Positions 53,825 through 64,000 of a stretch of 64,000 bases of DNA are shown here, one piece after another. How positions within the stretch are numbered: the stretch's first letter is position 1; each line of letters starts with the position of its first letter. Origin of the DNA: Kalmusia sp. IMI 367209 (lineage: Eukaryota; Ascomycota; Dothideomycetes; Pleosporales; Didymosphaeriaceae). The stretch is from assembly GCA_027946365.1 (NCBI GenBank), contig JAPEUQ010000006.1, positions 992,001 to 1,056,000 of the forward strand, in the 5' to 3' direction. Made by a program: the position numbers and the translations under genes. The notes under the pieces were generated by a model. It did no database searches, was not told the origin of the DNA, and saw nothing but the letters and a program-made list of their open reading frames with translations.

Positions 53825-54585
53825 GCATACACCATATTAACTGCAGAAAGATGATTGTCTTGGTGGTCTACCGTGTGCCTTTGGAGGACACGCAGAAGCA
53901 AAACAATCGCAATCTCATCAATACTGCCTTCGCCCCCGATCTTATAGAGGACATCTAGAACTGTAATGTTTCGCTTGTGTGTACTATTTCTGTATGATAC
54001 CTGTATAGACGCATGGGGGTCGGATTTTGAAGTAGCATTGACACCGGTGTTGGGTACATTTTGATATAGCGAAGCGCATAAGCGCTTGACACGTACTGTA
54101 GAGTAGTATTCAGGTAGACGTAGGTCACATTTGTTCACCACTCCATATTCCCAATCGGTATTCTCATGACGCTGTCTACGCCAGCAGCGTCTTCCACGAC
54201 CCCAAAGGAGCTGTTGAGCTGTGCTGAAGATAAACTAGTACGGGTATGATGATTCAATTTACTTCAACAGGGGTGATGTTTCGCACTGTAAATGACTGTG
54301 GGTCACATCATGAAAACATTGGCATTGGAGCGAATTTGAGAGTTCGAAGTGGCTTTCTGTGGCTTTCTTGAGGGCAGCTGGATCCTTCTAACACCCTACG
54401 GTGGACGAGCACAATAAAGCAGCATTTAGCTATACCGGAAACATCAATCACGCGGCGCATGATACGAAGATGGCGTGAAAAGATGATCTCAATTCAAAAT
54501 CGCTGATAGGAAGACCGTGGATATCTCGGCAAACGAACGCCTCGCAAAACTCAAAGTCCAGCCACAACACGCACTCACTGCGAGT
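53825..54585. other. Convergent 3' intergenic region
   Basis: Lies between the stop codons of the PPR (+) and peroxiredoxin-like (-) genes. A minus-strand frame at 54141-53245 is an antisense shadow of the PPR gene. No independent gene is seen. Confidence 0.55.
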
Positions 54586-55400
54586 CTAGAACACGCCCGG
54601 CGCGACTGGTGCTGAGAAGCCCAATGCTCTCACGCCATCTTCCAACACGACGTCTTCATCTGCGCTCTTCATGGGTCCACCCCACTTCACAGTGCCCCTC
54701 TCGTCGATTGCATACGCTCCACCTATCTGCCAACGACAGCCTCCTTCGCCCACTGGCTGCCATACTTTACCCTCCTCCTTGTTCAAAAGGATTTGATTGT
54801 ATCCGTTGCGCGGATTGAGAACGTGCCCCCAGTTGGAGATACCAAGACCATACATCGCGTACAGTTCACGCCGCTCGTCAATTATCACATCGACATTCCA
54901 CGAACCTCCCAATTTCTTGGTCCAATCAGCGGTCGCGGCAGGCGTGCAGTGCGAGACGGCAATGAAGTGAATGCCAGTGTGTCGATTTGCGAGAGATCGC
55001 ATACGGAGGAAGGCTTTCTGCGTGACTGTTGGGGGTAATTAGCGCTTGCTCCAGCCACAAAGCCACCAAAGTTAGAGGTAATCTTACATGGACAGCCGCA
55101 AAATCGCAGGAACAGAATCACACACGGTCTGCCGTCGATAGTGGGAAATCTCAGCTTGGGGCTGCTCGCGGCGCGGAGGCCAACCGTGGGAGGTTCAGCA
55201 ATTGGGTATTCGGTGTCGGGCGCTTGCCATGAGGCGAATGCTTTGCCCCATTGTACGTTCGCGAAGGGGTTCGAGAACTCAAAGCCTGAGCCTGCTTCCC
55301 CATTCTTGGATGTGCTGTCGGAGGCAGGTAGCGAGGGTAGTTTTACATTGCCCATGCCGGCTCGGTGGAGGACAAGTTTGGCGCCAAGCTTATTGAACAT
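54586..55400 (-). CDS. Peroxiredoxin-like protein (AhpC/TSA_2, PRXL2-type thioredoxin fold)
   Basis: Exons 55400-55088 and 55025-54586, joined across a 62-nt intron, give 250 residues. The join reads FLRFCGCPFTQKAFLRM, the thioredoxin-fold core and active-site loop of the AhpC/TSA_2 family. The rest has FIAVSHCTP, YGLGISNWGHVLNP and a C-terminal RWQIGGAYAIDERGTVKWGG, all typical of this family. Members are related to mammalian PRXL2 proteins and are thought to reduce peroxides or lipid endoperoxides. The fungal role is not defined. A GTAAGT near 55483-55478 suggests an additional intron in the 5' leader. It is tandem with the methyltransferase-like gene. Confidence 0.85.
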
Positions 55401-55869
55401 GGTGTAAGTTGGGATTCGCTTTGATAGTGTTTTGAGGCGTGGGAAGGGGGAAGGAGGAGGGAAATGGCGAGCTGAGAACTTACGTGGTGTTAGCTGACTT
55501 TGTAGCAAGCGAGGCTGGCTGTTTGGGGCTATGAAACGGGAGGTGTCTCGCACGGACTGCGGTGGGAGGTATCGGGGTTGTAAAGGGCCTGGATCGAGCG
55601 GAACGGGTGTTCACGTGTTTGCGCTAGAACACGGGGAATCCGCAGTCGGCTTCCCTTGTTCAAATCGATGCGCAACATCGTCAATGCCGCCATGGGCAAC
55701 CTTGTCAACGTATTATATTGCGCAAACCTTCTTCAATTTTGGATCGCGAGACGGGAGTCTAATTGTGGTATCATAGTAGAGGACAGAATCCAACCCTAGA
55801 CGATAGATTACCGGACCTGGGACACACCCCAAACAAGGCCGAGCATGATTACAATAGAGAAGGAGAAAA
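55401..55869. other. Intergenic region between tandem minus-strand genes
   Basis: Holds the peroxiredoxin-like gene's leader, including a probable leader intron, and the 3' end of the methyltransferase-like gene. No coding frame is supported beyond the upstream in-frame extension of the peroxiredoxin-like exon 1. Confidence 0.5.
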
Positions 55870-57885
55870 TTACTTCTTGTAGGCGAAAATAGCTCCGCAT
55901 TCGAAGACAGTGTGGCGCTCTAAGCACTCTTCCACGATCTCATCGATCTCCCACCAAAATTCGGGCTGCTCCAGAATGTCGTCCACGTAGGGACCCCAGA
56001 TATCCTTCCAGAGCGCCCTACCAACCAGCATTCTAAGCTCCAAATCAACATCCGGTGAAGATTTTCCGACTGCACAAGGCAATTGCATAACCTGATTCTC
56101 GCCCGACAAGGTTGGTAACTCGAAACCAGCATCAGCGATCCAGCCTGGAAAAAGCATGCAAGGCTTGGAGCAGCGAAATGTCTTCTCCAAATTTATTGAC
56201 AGTCTATCCTCAATCCAGGCTCTCAGTACTGGGCCTGCAGTCCTGCGTACGGGTGCAGCGTCCATGATCCTGATCTCAAGCACGCCTCCTGGAGCAAGCA
56301 GGCGGTAGCATTCGCGTAACAATTGAGGTAGCTTTGAGGACGGCACTAATGAAGGGAGCGTTGAGGCGCGAATATGTGAAAACGTAGCATCCGGCCAAGG
56401 GCATGGAACCAGCCCGGCCTGTGGCACCGTCGTGTACGACACATTCCCCGGAAGGGGTATTGGCCGTTGCGGCTCAGTGGTCAAGTATTGCACTTTCTGT
56501 CTTGGATGCATTGCAGACAGTTGGTACACTTCCGCTGTTTACAATTAATTGAACGAATGGCTATTGCGGATACGGATAACTCACCCAGGTTGCCGTACAT
56601 CTCGAGGATCTTGCCTGTGTCGCAGTTCGGTTGTGGATTCGTCCGTAGCCTTCCCGTGTTCTGAAGCTGGAAAGCAGTGCTGTTAAAGGCAAAGTTAAAG
56701 CTTGTCTCGTACTTCCCTTAGGATGCGGCTTACAGTATCCAGAGTCGTTTCTCTAAGTGCAACTCTTCATTGGCTCCTTCGTCGACTGGGTCGTCCCACT
56801 CTTCCTTGAGTCGGTCGAGAATGACTTTAGGTCCAGCATTTTCCATTCGTCTGATGAATCTCTGGAATCGGGTAAGTTCTAGTAAGCTGCTGTGAGCGAT
56901 CGCAATTCCGTCTAACACTGGCGTTGGCGGGAGCTGCTTGTGTTGCTCTTGCGCTTCCTCTGGCTGCAGGATATTCCAATCGCTAGGCGGTACCCATGCT
57001 ACCAGCTTCGAAGATGCGAACCCGTTGGCGTACGACCGCTGTGGATCGGCATGTGCCACCAGTGCAACATCTTTTTCTGGTCGGTCTTGCAGTTTCAAAT
57101 TATCCAATTCCATACATACGTCAATTTTTACAGAACGGTTCCTGTCATACTGTGAGTCTAGCGACAGTATCTCCAGGATGACATACCCACTTCTTTTTGT
57201 TGTCTGGAGTTGCAGTGGCTGAAGGGATGTCTTCGAATTGAGCTGCATCGGAACTTCGTCTTGCTGTGCGTGCGACCGAAGAGCGAGGACTGCGCGATTG
57301 AAGATCGGTTTTCCCGTCGGGGATTACAACTTTGCTAGGATGCCTCAAACTCCAACGTCGCTCATCTTTGAGTTCTTGTCAGTGCTGCGATACAGCGGAT
57401 AGTATGTACAGCTTACGAGAGGACCGAGAGCCAGTGGAGTTGGTGCCGCGAGATGATAAGTCACCTTCTAACTCAGGTACTTCATGCTCTGGTGGATCTA
57501 GTGGTGCGCCCGACGGGAGGGTGGAAGATAATGTGGTAGAGTATGTCCAAGCCGGCTGTAGAGAGGGATCCCGCAAATCTTGATTGACCTCTGGCTCTAC
57601 GAACCGAAGAACTGTAGATGTCCTCCGGGAGGTATCTGTGGCCGTGCTGCGACTTGTTGAAGGCCGAAATTTCTGATTCGGTCTAAGGTTTTTCGCCTTT
57701 CGAAGACTTGACGTCCACCACAGTTCCCGGTCGTCTGCGATAGAGCTTGTTGAGGCCTTCGAACTCCGAGAGCTGATAATGGAAGGTGTCGCGGAGTGAT
57801 TCGAGCGCTCTTTCGCGATTCGTTCTCTTCGCTCCCCGACTTTTTCTGTGCCTGGCTCCGTCCAGGAAAGGTCTGCGGAGAACAT
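55870..57885 (-). CDS. Methyltransferase-like protein with Ser-rich N-terminal half
   Basis: Five exons (57885-57417, 57374-57187, 57149-56734, 56679-56585, 56534-55870) join in frame to 610 residues. Introns are 42, 37, 54 and 50 nt. The N-terminal 250 residues are Ser/Arg-rich and disordered. The C-terminal 270 residues have a class-I methyltransferase-like order: NCDTGKILEMYGNLAEVYQL, then a strand-and-helix region with WPDATFSHIRAS, then LLRECYRLLAPGGVLEIRIM, the post-motif helix and strand of SAM-dependent enzymes. The expected glycine-rich motif I is not obvious, so SAM binding and activity are uncertain. The final exon reads to FECGAIFAYKK. No substrate can be assigned. The consistent phase at all four introns supports the model. 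Confidence 0.75.
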
Positions 57886-59359
57886 TGCGAAGAATAAGCA
57901 AAACGATGTGGAGCACGAAGGGGTGTGTTGGAAGTTCGAGAAAAGGTGTGGAAGAAGAAATGAGATGTTGAGTATCAGACAAAATAAGAGTAGCTAGCCG
58001 CTATCAGATACACGACGAATATCCAGGAGTCGAACACGCAGCTAGTAGTAGCTAGTGTGGAAATCCCCTGGGTGGGCTGCACGAGGACTTCCTTTGCAGT
58101 AACACTTGAGAAGAGGGATGGTCGCACATTCCGCCTGTGGCTTTATTGACATATGAAGGGATCCTCGAAGGACTCAAGATTTAGAAAGAGAGCAAGCTAG
58201 CAGGGAGTGAGCTGCTGTGCTCTGATGCGGGACGGTATAGCCAACATGCACATCTTTCGGCTTTACGGAGCAACTTACGCCGCCAGAGTTTCGTCTACAC
58301 GTGGGCCATGCCGGTAGGGTAGTACGAGTTGACTCGAAGCGACTCGAAAAGCAAGCGCCCAAGTCATACGACTTGCAGCAAGTGGCTAGCTTATCGGCGC
58401 CGCACTGCTACATGTCTTCTCTACAGAAGGCACGGGTTCCAATGGTCTAGTCGATCCGGCGATGTGCAGCTAAAGTGTGAACACAGACTATCTGTACTGC
58501 ACACAGTGACACGTTTGCTCCAGTCTGAGACCGCCGGGCCTGCCCTGAGTGTGGTAGGCAAAGCCATCGAGACAATCTGTTTAGCTTCTGACGAAGCATC
58601 TCCTGCAGAGAGAACTGCCCGTCACCCCATCTCATCATCGCGTAGCAAACATGGAGCGGCGGCTGACGACGCCAGACCATGTCCACGCTGCTTTCAGCAT
58701 CCTTGCCCTAGCGGCAGAGGACATGTCCAGGGCTCGCCGTGCTAGGAGGGGCGCGGGGCGGTTGATCGCCTACCGTAGCAGTTTAGATCCATGATGGCTG
58801 TTCCTGACCAGCGGTTGTCCAGCAAGGTTCAAGGTTCAAGCGAGATCCCTGACTCGGTACCCGCAGCCACCACATTGCTCTTCCGTCCCTAGCAAGATGA
58901 AATCTCCACAGCGTCGCATCTGATGCAGCTGCAGGTCGCCATGACAGGGCGCTGTAGTCTGTCGTCTGGCCACGGGCGATTGAACTGTCAACTACGATTT
59001 GACAGCTCCTCTGACCCGCATGCTGCATCCACCACTTCTCCGGGCTGGCTATTTTCCGTAGCCTCCCTCACACGCGTCCACCTCTGTATCTGAAAAGTTG
59101 GCAACTCCCTTGCTTGTCGTTTCGTCCTGCACCGGCTCTTGTAGGCTTCTCTTGGGTAGGCTAATACTCGTCGCCGCAAATCGACCGTTTATCCTGCATA
59201 CACGACACTTCACGTGGTTCGTTCTCTTCACCACATCCGCGAGAACTCTATTTAATCTTCTTTGAAGCGGGCACCCTTCTATCCGCCACTCAGAAATTCA
59301 GTCATACAGACCTCGCGATAGTAATTTAACTCTTCAATATCGGATATACTTCTTCCACC
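57886..59359. other. Divergent intergenic region before AzgA
   Basis: Lies between the starts of the methyltransferase-like (-) and AzgA (+) genes. No coding frame is supported. A TATA-like word (CTATTTAA) near 59248-59255, about 105 bp before the AzgA start, and a TC-rich leader are consistent with the AzgA promoter. Confidence 0.5.
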
Positions 59360-61558
59360 ATGAACGCCATTCCAAGAGCGTTCGACAACATCAATCACAA
59401 AATGGGGACATCTACCTTCGGACGGATTTTTCGTCTTGAAGGTTCTGGACATGTAAGCGTTTTATTCTCCACGCTTGTGGAACGTCACGACTAATATGCG
59501 CAAGGACTTCGAAATCAGGAATACAAAATTCACTACCGAGCTACGTGCCGGCCTCACCACGTTCTTTACCATGGCCTACATCATCGCCGTTAACGTAAGT
59601 TTAGCTGTAATCCGGTATAATATATTTTAACCCTGAAAGGCTTCGATTTTATCCGATACGGGCGGCAATTGTATTTGCAATGACCCTAACGATTCCCTTT
59701 GCTCGACAGATCGAGACTATGCACTTTGCGTTCAAGGTAGACTTCCTGATCCTGTTTCCATGAACATTATGCTGACTATTTCTAGATCTGCACCGATCTA
59801 TGATCACAGCAACTGCTGCTATCGCAGGGTTCAGTTGTGTTTTGTTCGGCTTTCTCACAAATATGCCTGTCTGTCTCGCGTGCGTCACCCAGATAGAGAC
59901 TTGACCTTACATAATCTTGCTAACGGTGCCCAAAGGCCTGGTATGGGGCTCAATGCTTACTTTGCATACCAGATTGTTGGCTACCATGGCAGTGGCCTAG
60001 TATCCTACAATCTAGCGCTTACTGCTGTGTTCGTGGAAGGCTTCATCTTCATCTTCTTGTCCCTCATAGGAATGCGGCAATGGTTGGTCAGAATCATTCC
60101 CGTCTCACTGAAGATTGCAAGCGCATGTGGTATTGGGCTGTTTCTCTCAGAAGTTGGATTGGGCAACTCCGCAGGTATCGGTGCCATATCTGGCGCCAAA
60201 ACCACTCCACTTGAGATTGCGGGATGTCCAGATGTCTTCAAAGATGAAAATGGATTTTGCTTGAGCCATAAGATGACTTCTCCTACTGTAAGTATTTTCA
60301 CGCTACTGCAGAAAAATCCGCTCGCATGATGCATGACCGCTAACCGATCGACGTGCAGATGTGGATTGGCATCTTTTGTGGAGGAATAGTAACAGCCTAT
60401 CTCATGGCCTACAAGGTCAAAAGCGCAATGATTACTGGCATTGCATTGGTATCTATTATCTCTTGGCCGTAAGTGCAGTCCTGATACATCTGGTTCTGGT
60501 ACTGATTTGCAGCGCAGTCGAGGGACATCATTCACCTACTTTCCTGACACTATGCAAGGGGACGACCGCTGGAGCTTCTTCAAGCAGGTGGCAAATTTCC
60601 ATCCTATCACTACCCTCAACGTGTTGGACTGGAACATATCGACGGCTCCCTCCCATTTCGTACTCGCTCTTTTCACGTTTCTCTACGTCGACATCGTTGA
60701 CTGCACGGCCACGCTGTATAGCATGGCGCGCTTCTCCGGCGTAGTTGACCCAGACACTGGAGACTTCCCCAGATCAACGCTCGCCTATTGCACAGATGCA
60801 TTCTGTATCTCAATTGGTGCCCTCTTGGGGTGCTCTCCCGTCACAGCGTTCATCGAATCCGGAGCTGGCATTGCCGAAGGTGGAAAGACGGGTTTGACAG
60901 CCATGACATGCGGCTTTTGCTTCTTTGTCTCCATGTTCTTCGCCCCCATATTTGCTTCTATCCCCTCTTGGGCGACTGGATGCACACTTGTTTTGGTAAG
61001 TCAACTGCCGAACTAGCAGGATCAAGATGTAGGGCTAATTGTGTTCAGGTTGGCTGCTTGATGATGCGTCAGGTTGTAATGATCAATTGGCGCTACATTG
61101 GTGATGCCGTCCCCGCTTTTGTCACTGTCATGTTTGTTCCATTCGGCTACAGTGCCGCATACGGCTTGATTGCGGGCATCATGGTGTATGCAGTGCTGAA
61201 TGGCCTCATCTACATCACGAAGCTCATTAGCCGTGGCCACGTCGTACCAGACGACGAGGACCATCGGGAATACTGGACAAGTGAGTACCACTCCAGCGTG
61301 ATTGCAAGTGCCGAGCTAACAGCGCGTTTAGTTCGACCCCATGGCAAGCTCCCCTGGTTCATCACGGCAAGCCAAGCCGTTACTTCCCACTTTGGGCACG
61401 GAAGTGCACATGACCTCAAAACAGAGAACGCATCCTTGCGGAGCAGTGAATCTCGGGAACGATTCCGCAGCCGGTCGAGGGACACGGATCGCGAGCTCGA
61501 TACCGTCGTTGTGATGCCCAGGGATCCTCGCAATGAGAAAGTCCTCCGAAAAATCTAG
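59360..61558 (+). CDS. azgA: Purine permease AzgA (adenine-guanine-hypoxanthine transporter)
   Basis: Nine exons (59360-59452, 59505-59594, 59640-59736, 59786-59879, 59936-60287, 60359-60468, 60518-60995, 61049-61280, 61332-61558) join in frame to 590 residues. Introns are 45-71 nt. Family signatures are intact: TTFFTMAYIIAVNASILSD, ALCVQD...TATAAIAGF, LAPGMGLNAYFAYQIVGYHG, LNVLDWNI, FTFLYVDIVDCTATLYSMA, VTAFIESGAGIAEGGKTGLT and FAPIFASIPSWATGCTLVLVG. AzgA-type carriers take up hypoxanthine, adenine and guanine with protons at the plasma membrane. The multiple hydrophobic segments fit about 14 membrane helices. Exon 7 uses the second of two closely spaced AG acceptors, which restores ISWPRGT. 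The last intron is 51 nt with no stop, so reading through it keeps the frame. The start context is CCACCATGA. Confidence 0.95.
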
Positions 61559-61684
61559 ATGCGAGTGCTGATGAAGGTGGAGGTATAGTTAAACTTTCTA
61601 TTCCTTGTCTTGGGGGGCTGCAAGTGCTGTGACGCCGTATTGGCAGGAGAATATCCATTCTTTGGGAGTATGTTGGCGGCTAAG

Positions 61685-62333
61685 TTATTGCATGATCGTT
61701 TCCTTATCGACGTGTATTTTTATAGCGACATCAAATACCCACTTGTTCTCGGTTAAGTTAAGTTCTACTCGAACCTTGTCCAACTTTTTGAATGCGCATG
61801 ATGCCTCGAATTGACGAAGTAGCGTGCCTGTTGCAGATCTTAGCGCAAACTCTGAGGCCATAACCGCGAACCAGTTCTTCGTCCTTGCCTGAAACATGCG
61901 ACCAAACTTTGGGAAGTTCGGCAAATCGAAAAAGCGGGGAACGATTAAGTTCCCACCCACCTCCACGCCTTCATCTACAAGCTTTCTCGTATCTCGAAAC
62001 TGTTCAAATGCAGGTAGAATCGGATGAATAAGGTGTCATGGGTATAACGGTGGGCACCAGCACCCCACAGGTGTATTCAGAAGAGCTTGAAACATGCGCT
62101 AGCTTGGAGCAAGAGCGATCCTGGCGACGACGCGAGTCGTGATTTAGCCCAGAACCCTGCCTCGCTAAAATGATGTGCATGCGGAGATCTTCGAGCCGTT
62201 CCTTCGTGTGAACTTTGTTCGCTAACATCGTCTTGTCTATGGTGACGCTTTTTTCAATGCTGAAGACATTGTTCGCCTCCTTTGCCCCTGCCACGGAGAC
62301 ACCCAGGCGCTGAATAACTAAAACATGTGACAA
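61685..62333 (-). other. Possible uncharacterised gene, frame broken
   Basis: Two neighbouring minus-strand frames look protein-like: 62333-62004 (MSHVLVIQRLGVSVAG start) and about 62025-61685, which contains FEQFRDTRKLVDEG and NLTENKWVFDVAIKIHVDKE. Their frames differ, with a TGA just before the second, so an intron or indel would be needed to join them. I recognise no domain. The pair is convergent with AzgA, 126 bp away. Confidence 0.25.
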
Positions 62334-64000
62334 TGACCAGCTCAGAGATCTCTCCGAAGAAAATCATTAGTTCTCATAGGATTAACATGACACTACTAAT
62401 TTGCTGTTGGCTTGCATGCTGCAGTTTGGAGAGGAGTAAAAGCTAAGTTGGGTAGGCTGGCTTCCTTCACTACGGAGCACCACACTAGTAACATGATCGA
62501 TCTTTCCAACATCTCGACGACCGTGATTGAACATACTCCGAGCTCTCTAGGAGAAGATTCAAACGTCTATACAGCTAGTGCTCCCTCACATCCTGAATTA
62601 TTGTACCTACTGAGGATGTACCTACTGGGGATGCAACCCAACGTACATTACGCGATCAAAATACCGACCATTCAACTAAAGCTGATTGAAAACCGAATTA
62701 TTGTAAACAGGTCAATGGAGATATCGCGATGACTAGAACGTGAATCAAACTGCGCTCGTGCCCATTCTTTCCTCTCGAATACAAGGCCGAAATTATTCTG
62801 CATCTCAGCTGGTCGCAGCCGCCTACGCCTACCTAATATTGTTAGACTGGATCGCAGCGTCACTTCGACAAGCATCACGTCCGCAGGATGACTCTTCTCC
62901 TAGTGTGGCGGCCTAGGCTGCGGTTTTGGCGTTTCCCGTCAGAATTTTCGTGAAATGTTCCACAGCCTGTTGCCTGTAGCAAAGCAAGCAATTAAGCTGC
63001 AAGAAAACCCCAAACTCTGGCAAGCATGCCGCATGCCGCATGCCGCCCGCCTCATCCTTGACACTGCCTCGGCGACGATGACTTTGCCGTTCACAAGCCT
63101 CGTAACCGGAGCTAAGCGTACCCAAGAAAAGCTTTGCTTTTTGACTTTTTATATAGGTTGCTTTTCATCCGTCAGCCCTACCGCCGTTACCACGTTGAAC
63201 GGCTTTTGTTGGGGAAGCGAGTCGCTGCCTTTCCGAAGTAACACTTGGTTCGCAATCTTAGCGTGCATCATTTTGACAAAGACATCATACGATTAGTGTC
63301 TGGTAAAGCGTACCGTGGAACTACACCAAACATGCCTACATCACGATCCACTGACCGGACTTCGGAACAACCTTCACGAAGGACACAGAATCTCGATCCA
63401 CTGCGACCGTTCCAAGGGCATCTGATTTTACATTCCTGTGACGAAGTTCGTTCTTGTGCATGGTTGCACGTTGGAATGGATGCTTGACACAGATTGTCGG
63501 ATTGCACTCACTGGCTATTTTCGTCTGGTTACACGCGGTCTGTTGGCCTTCTAGGAGAATGCACCATGCAGACGCCACCAAGTGCATCAATCCTTTTTGC
63601 ACAATCACTAATGCCTTCGCGTGTGTGCGTATGCCGCCGGCATCGGGAAACTTGGATACCCAAGCCGGTCGGCCGCGCTGCTGCGTGGATATAACATGAC
63701 TTTTGTGATTTGGGTGCATCTGGATCACAACCTTACCTGGTATCACTTCGGATGACTTTAGCACACCCATCCCTCATCTCAATTCTACTTGTGCGGGAAT
63801 GCGCAGATTGTGCGTCACCTCGAGTAACGCTGTACCACGGTGTGCGGCTACACCGCGGCAAGGGGCGGTGAGCGACGCCGCTCAAAGGACGAATTCCCCA
63901 CTCATCTCCTGCGCAGCCAGCCGCAGGCACGCCTCGTACAACGAATCCCATACCACCCTCCAGTATGAGAGGCGGCTCCACAAGACAGTGCCAAGACACG
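62334..64000. other. Terminal region without a recognisable gene
   Basis: No family is recognised on either strand. The longest frame (63770-63336, minus, 144 codons) has no domain. A short tandem of CATGCCG units lies at 63024-63046. The window ends in GC-rich sequence, where any gene would be cut off. Confidence 0.5.
63024..63046. repeat. Three-copy GCATGCC tandem repeat
   Basis: The seven-base unit GCATGCC occurs about three times in a row. It is short, non-coding simple sequence. Confidence 0.6.

Overview
The window looks like nuclear DNA of a filamentous ascomycete (Pezizomycotina, probably Dothideomycetes). Genes carry many short introns, mostly 37-101 nt, with GT..AG ends and CTAAC/CTGAC-like branch points. 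The products include fungal-type proteins such as AzgA, ENV9, PPG1 with an insertion, UPF3 with a C-terminal RRM, a fungal transcription factor and a CRCxSC-type PPR protein. There is no CRISPR, operon or prokaryotic signature.

Layout. 1-5.1 kb has no recognisable gene. 5.1-13.9 kb carries a METTL4-like MT-A70 methyltransferase (-), a LEU5-like mitochondrial CoA carrier (+), the NMD factor UPF3 (-) and, divergent from it, a PPG1-type phosphatase (+). 13.9-18.1 kb is AT-richer and empty. 18.1-26.5 kb carries splicing factor PRP46/PRL1 (+), ORC1 (-) and a bZIP factor (-). 26.5-38.4 kb is a 12 kb desert. A broken fungal transcription-factor-like gene (-) lies at 38.4-40.5 kb. 43.3-61.6 kb is gene-dense: S-adenosylhomocysteinase (+), a three-LIM paxillin-like protein (+), an ENV9-like dehydrogenase (-), a G-patch protein (+), a mitochondrial PPR protein (+), a peroxiredoxin-like protein (-), a methyltransferase-like protein (-) and the purine permease AzgA (+). 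The last 2.4 kb holds at most one weak candidate gene.

The genes are mostly unrelated housekeeping functions, not a cluster. A loose theme is methyl and purine metabolism (METTL4-like enzyme, S-adenosylhomocysteinase, AzgA), but nothing shows co-regulation.

Two results stand out. First, the LIM protein carries about eleven copies of a PxIx[IV]x-like motif upstream of its LIM domains, which resembles a multivalent calcineurin-docking array. Second, five genes (UPF3, the transcription factor, S-adenosylhomocysteinase, the LIM protein, the PPR protein) are interrupted by single-base frame changes that nearly all fall in short homopolymers. This points to uncorrected sequencing indels more than to gene death, and naive gene models here will be wrong.
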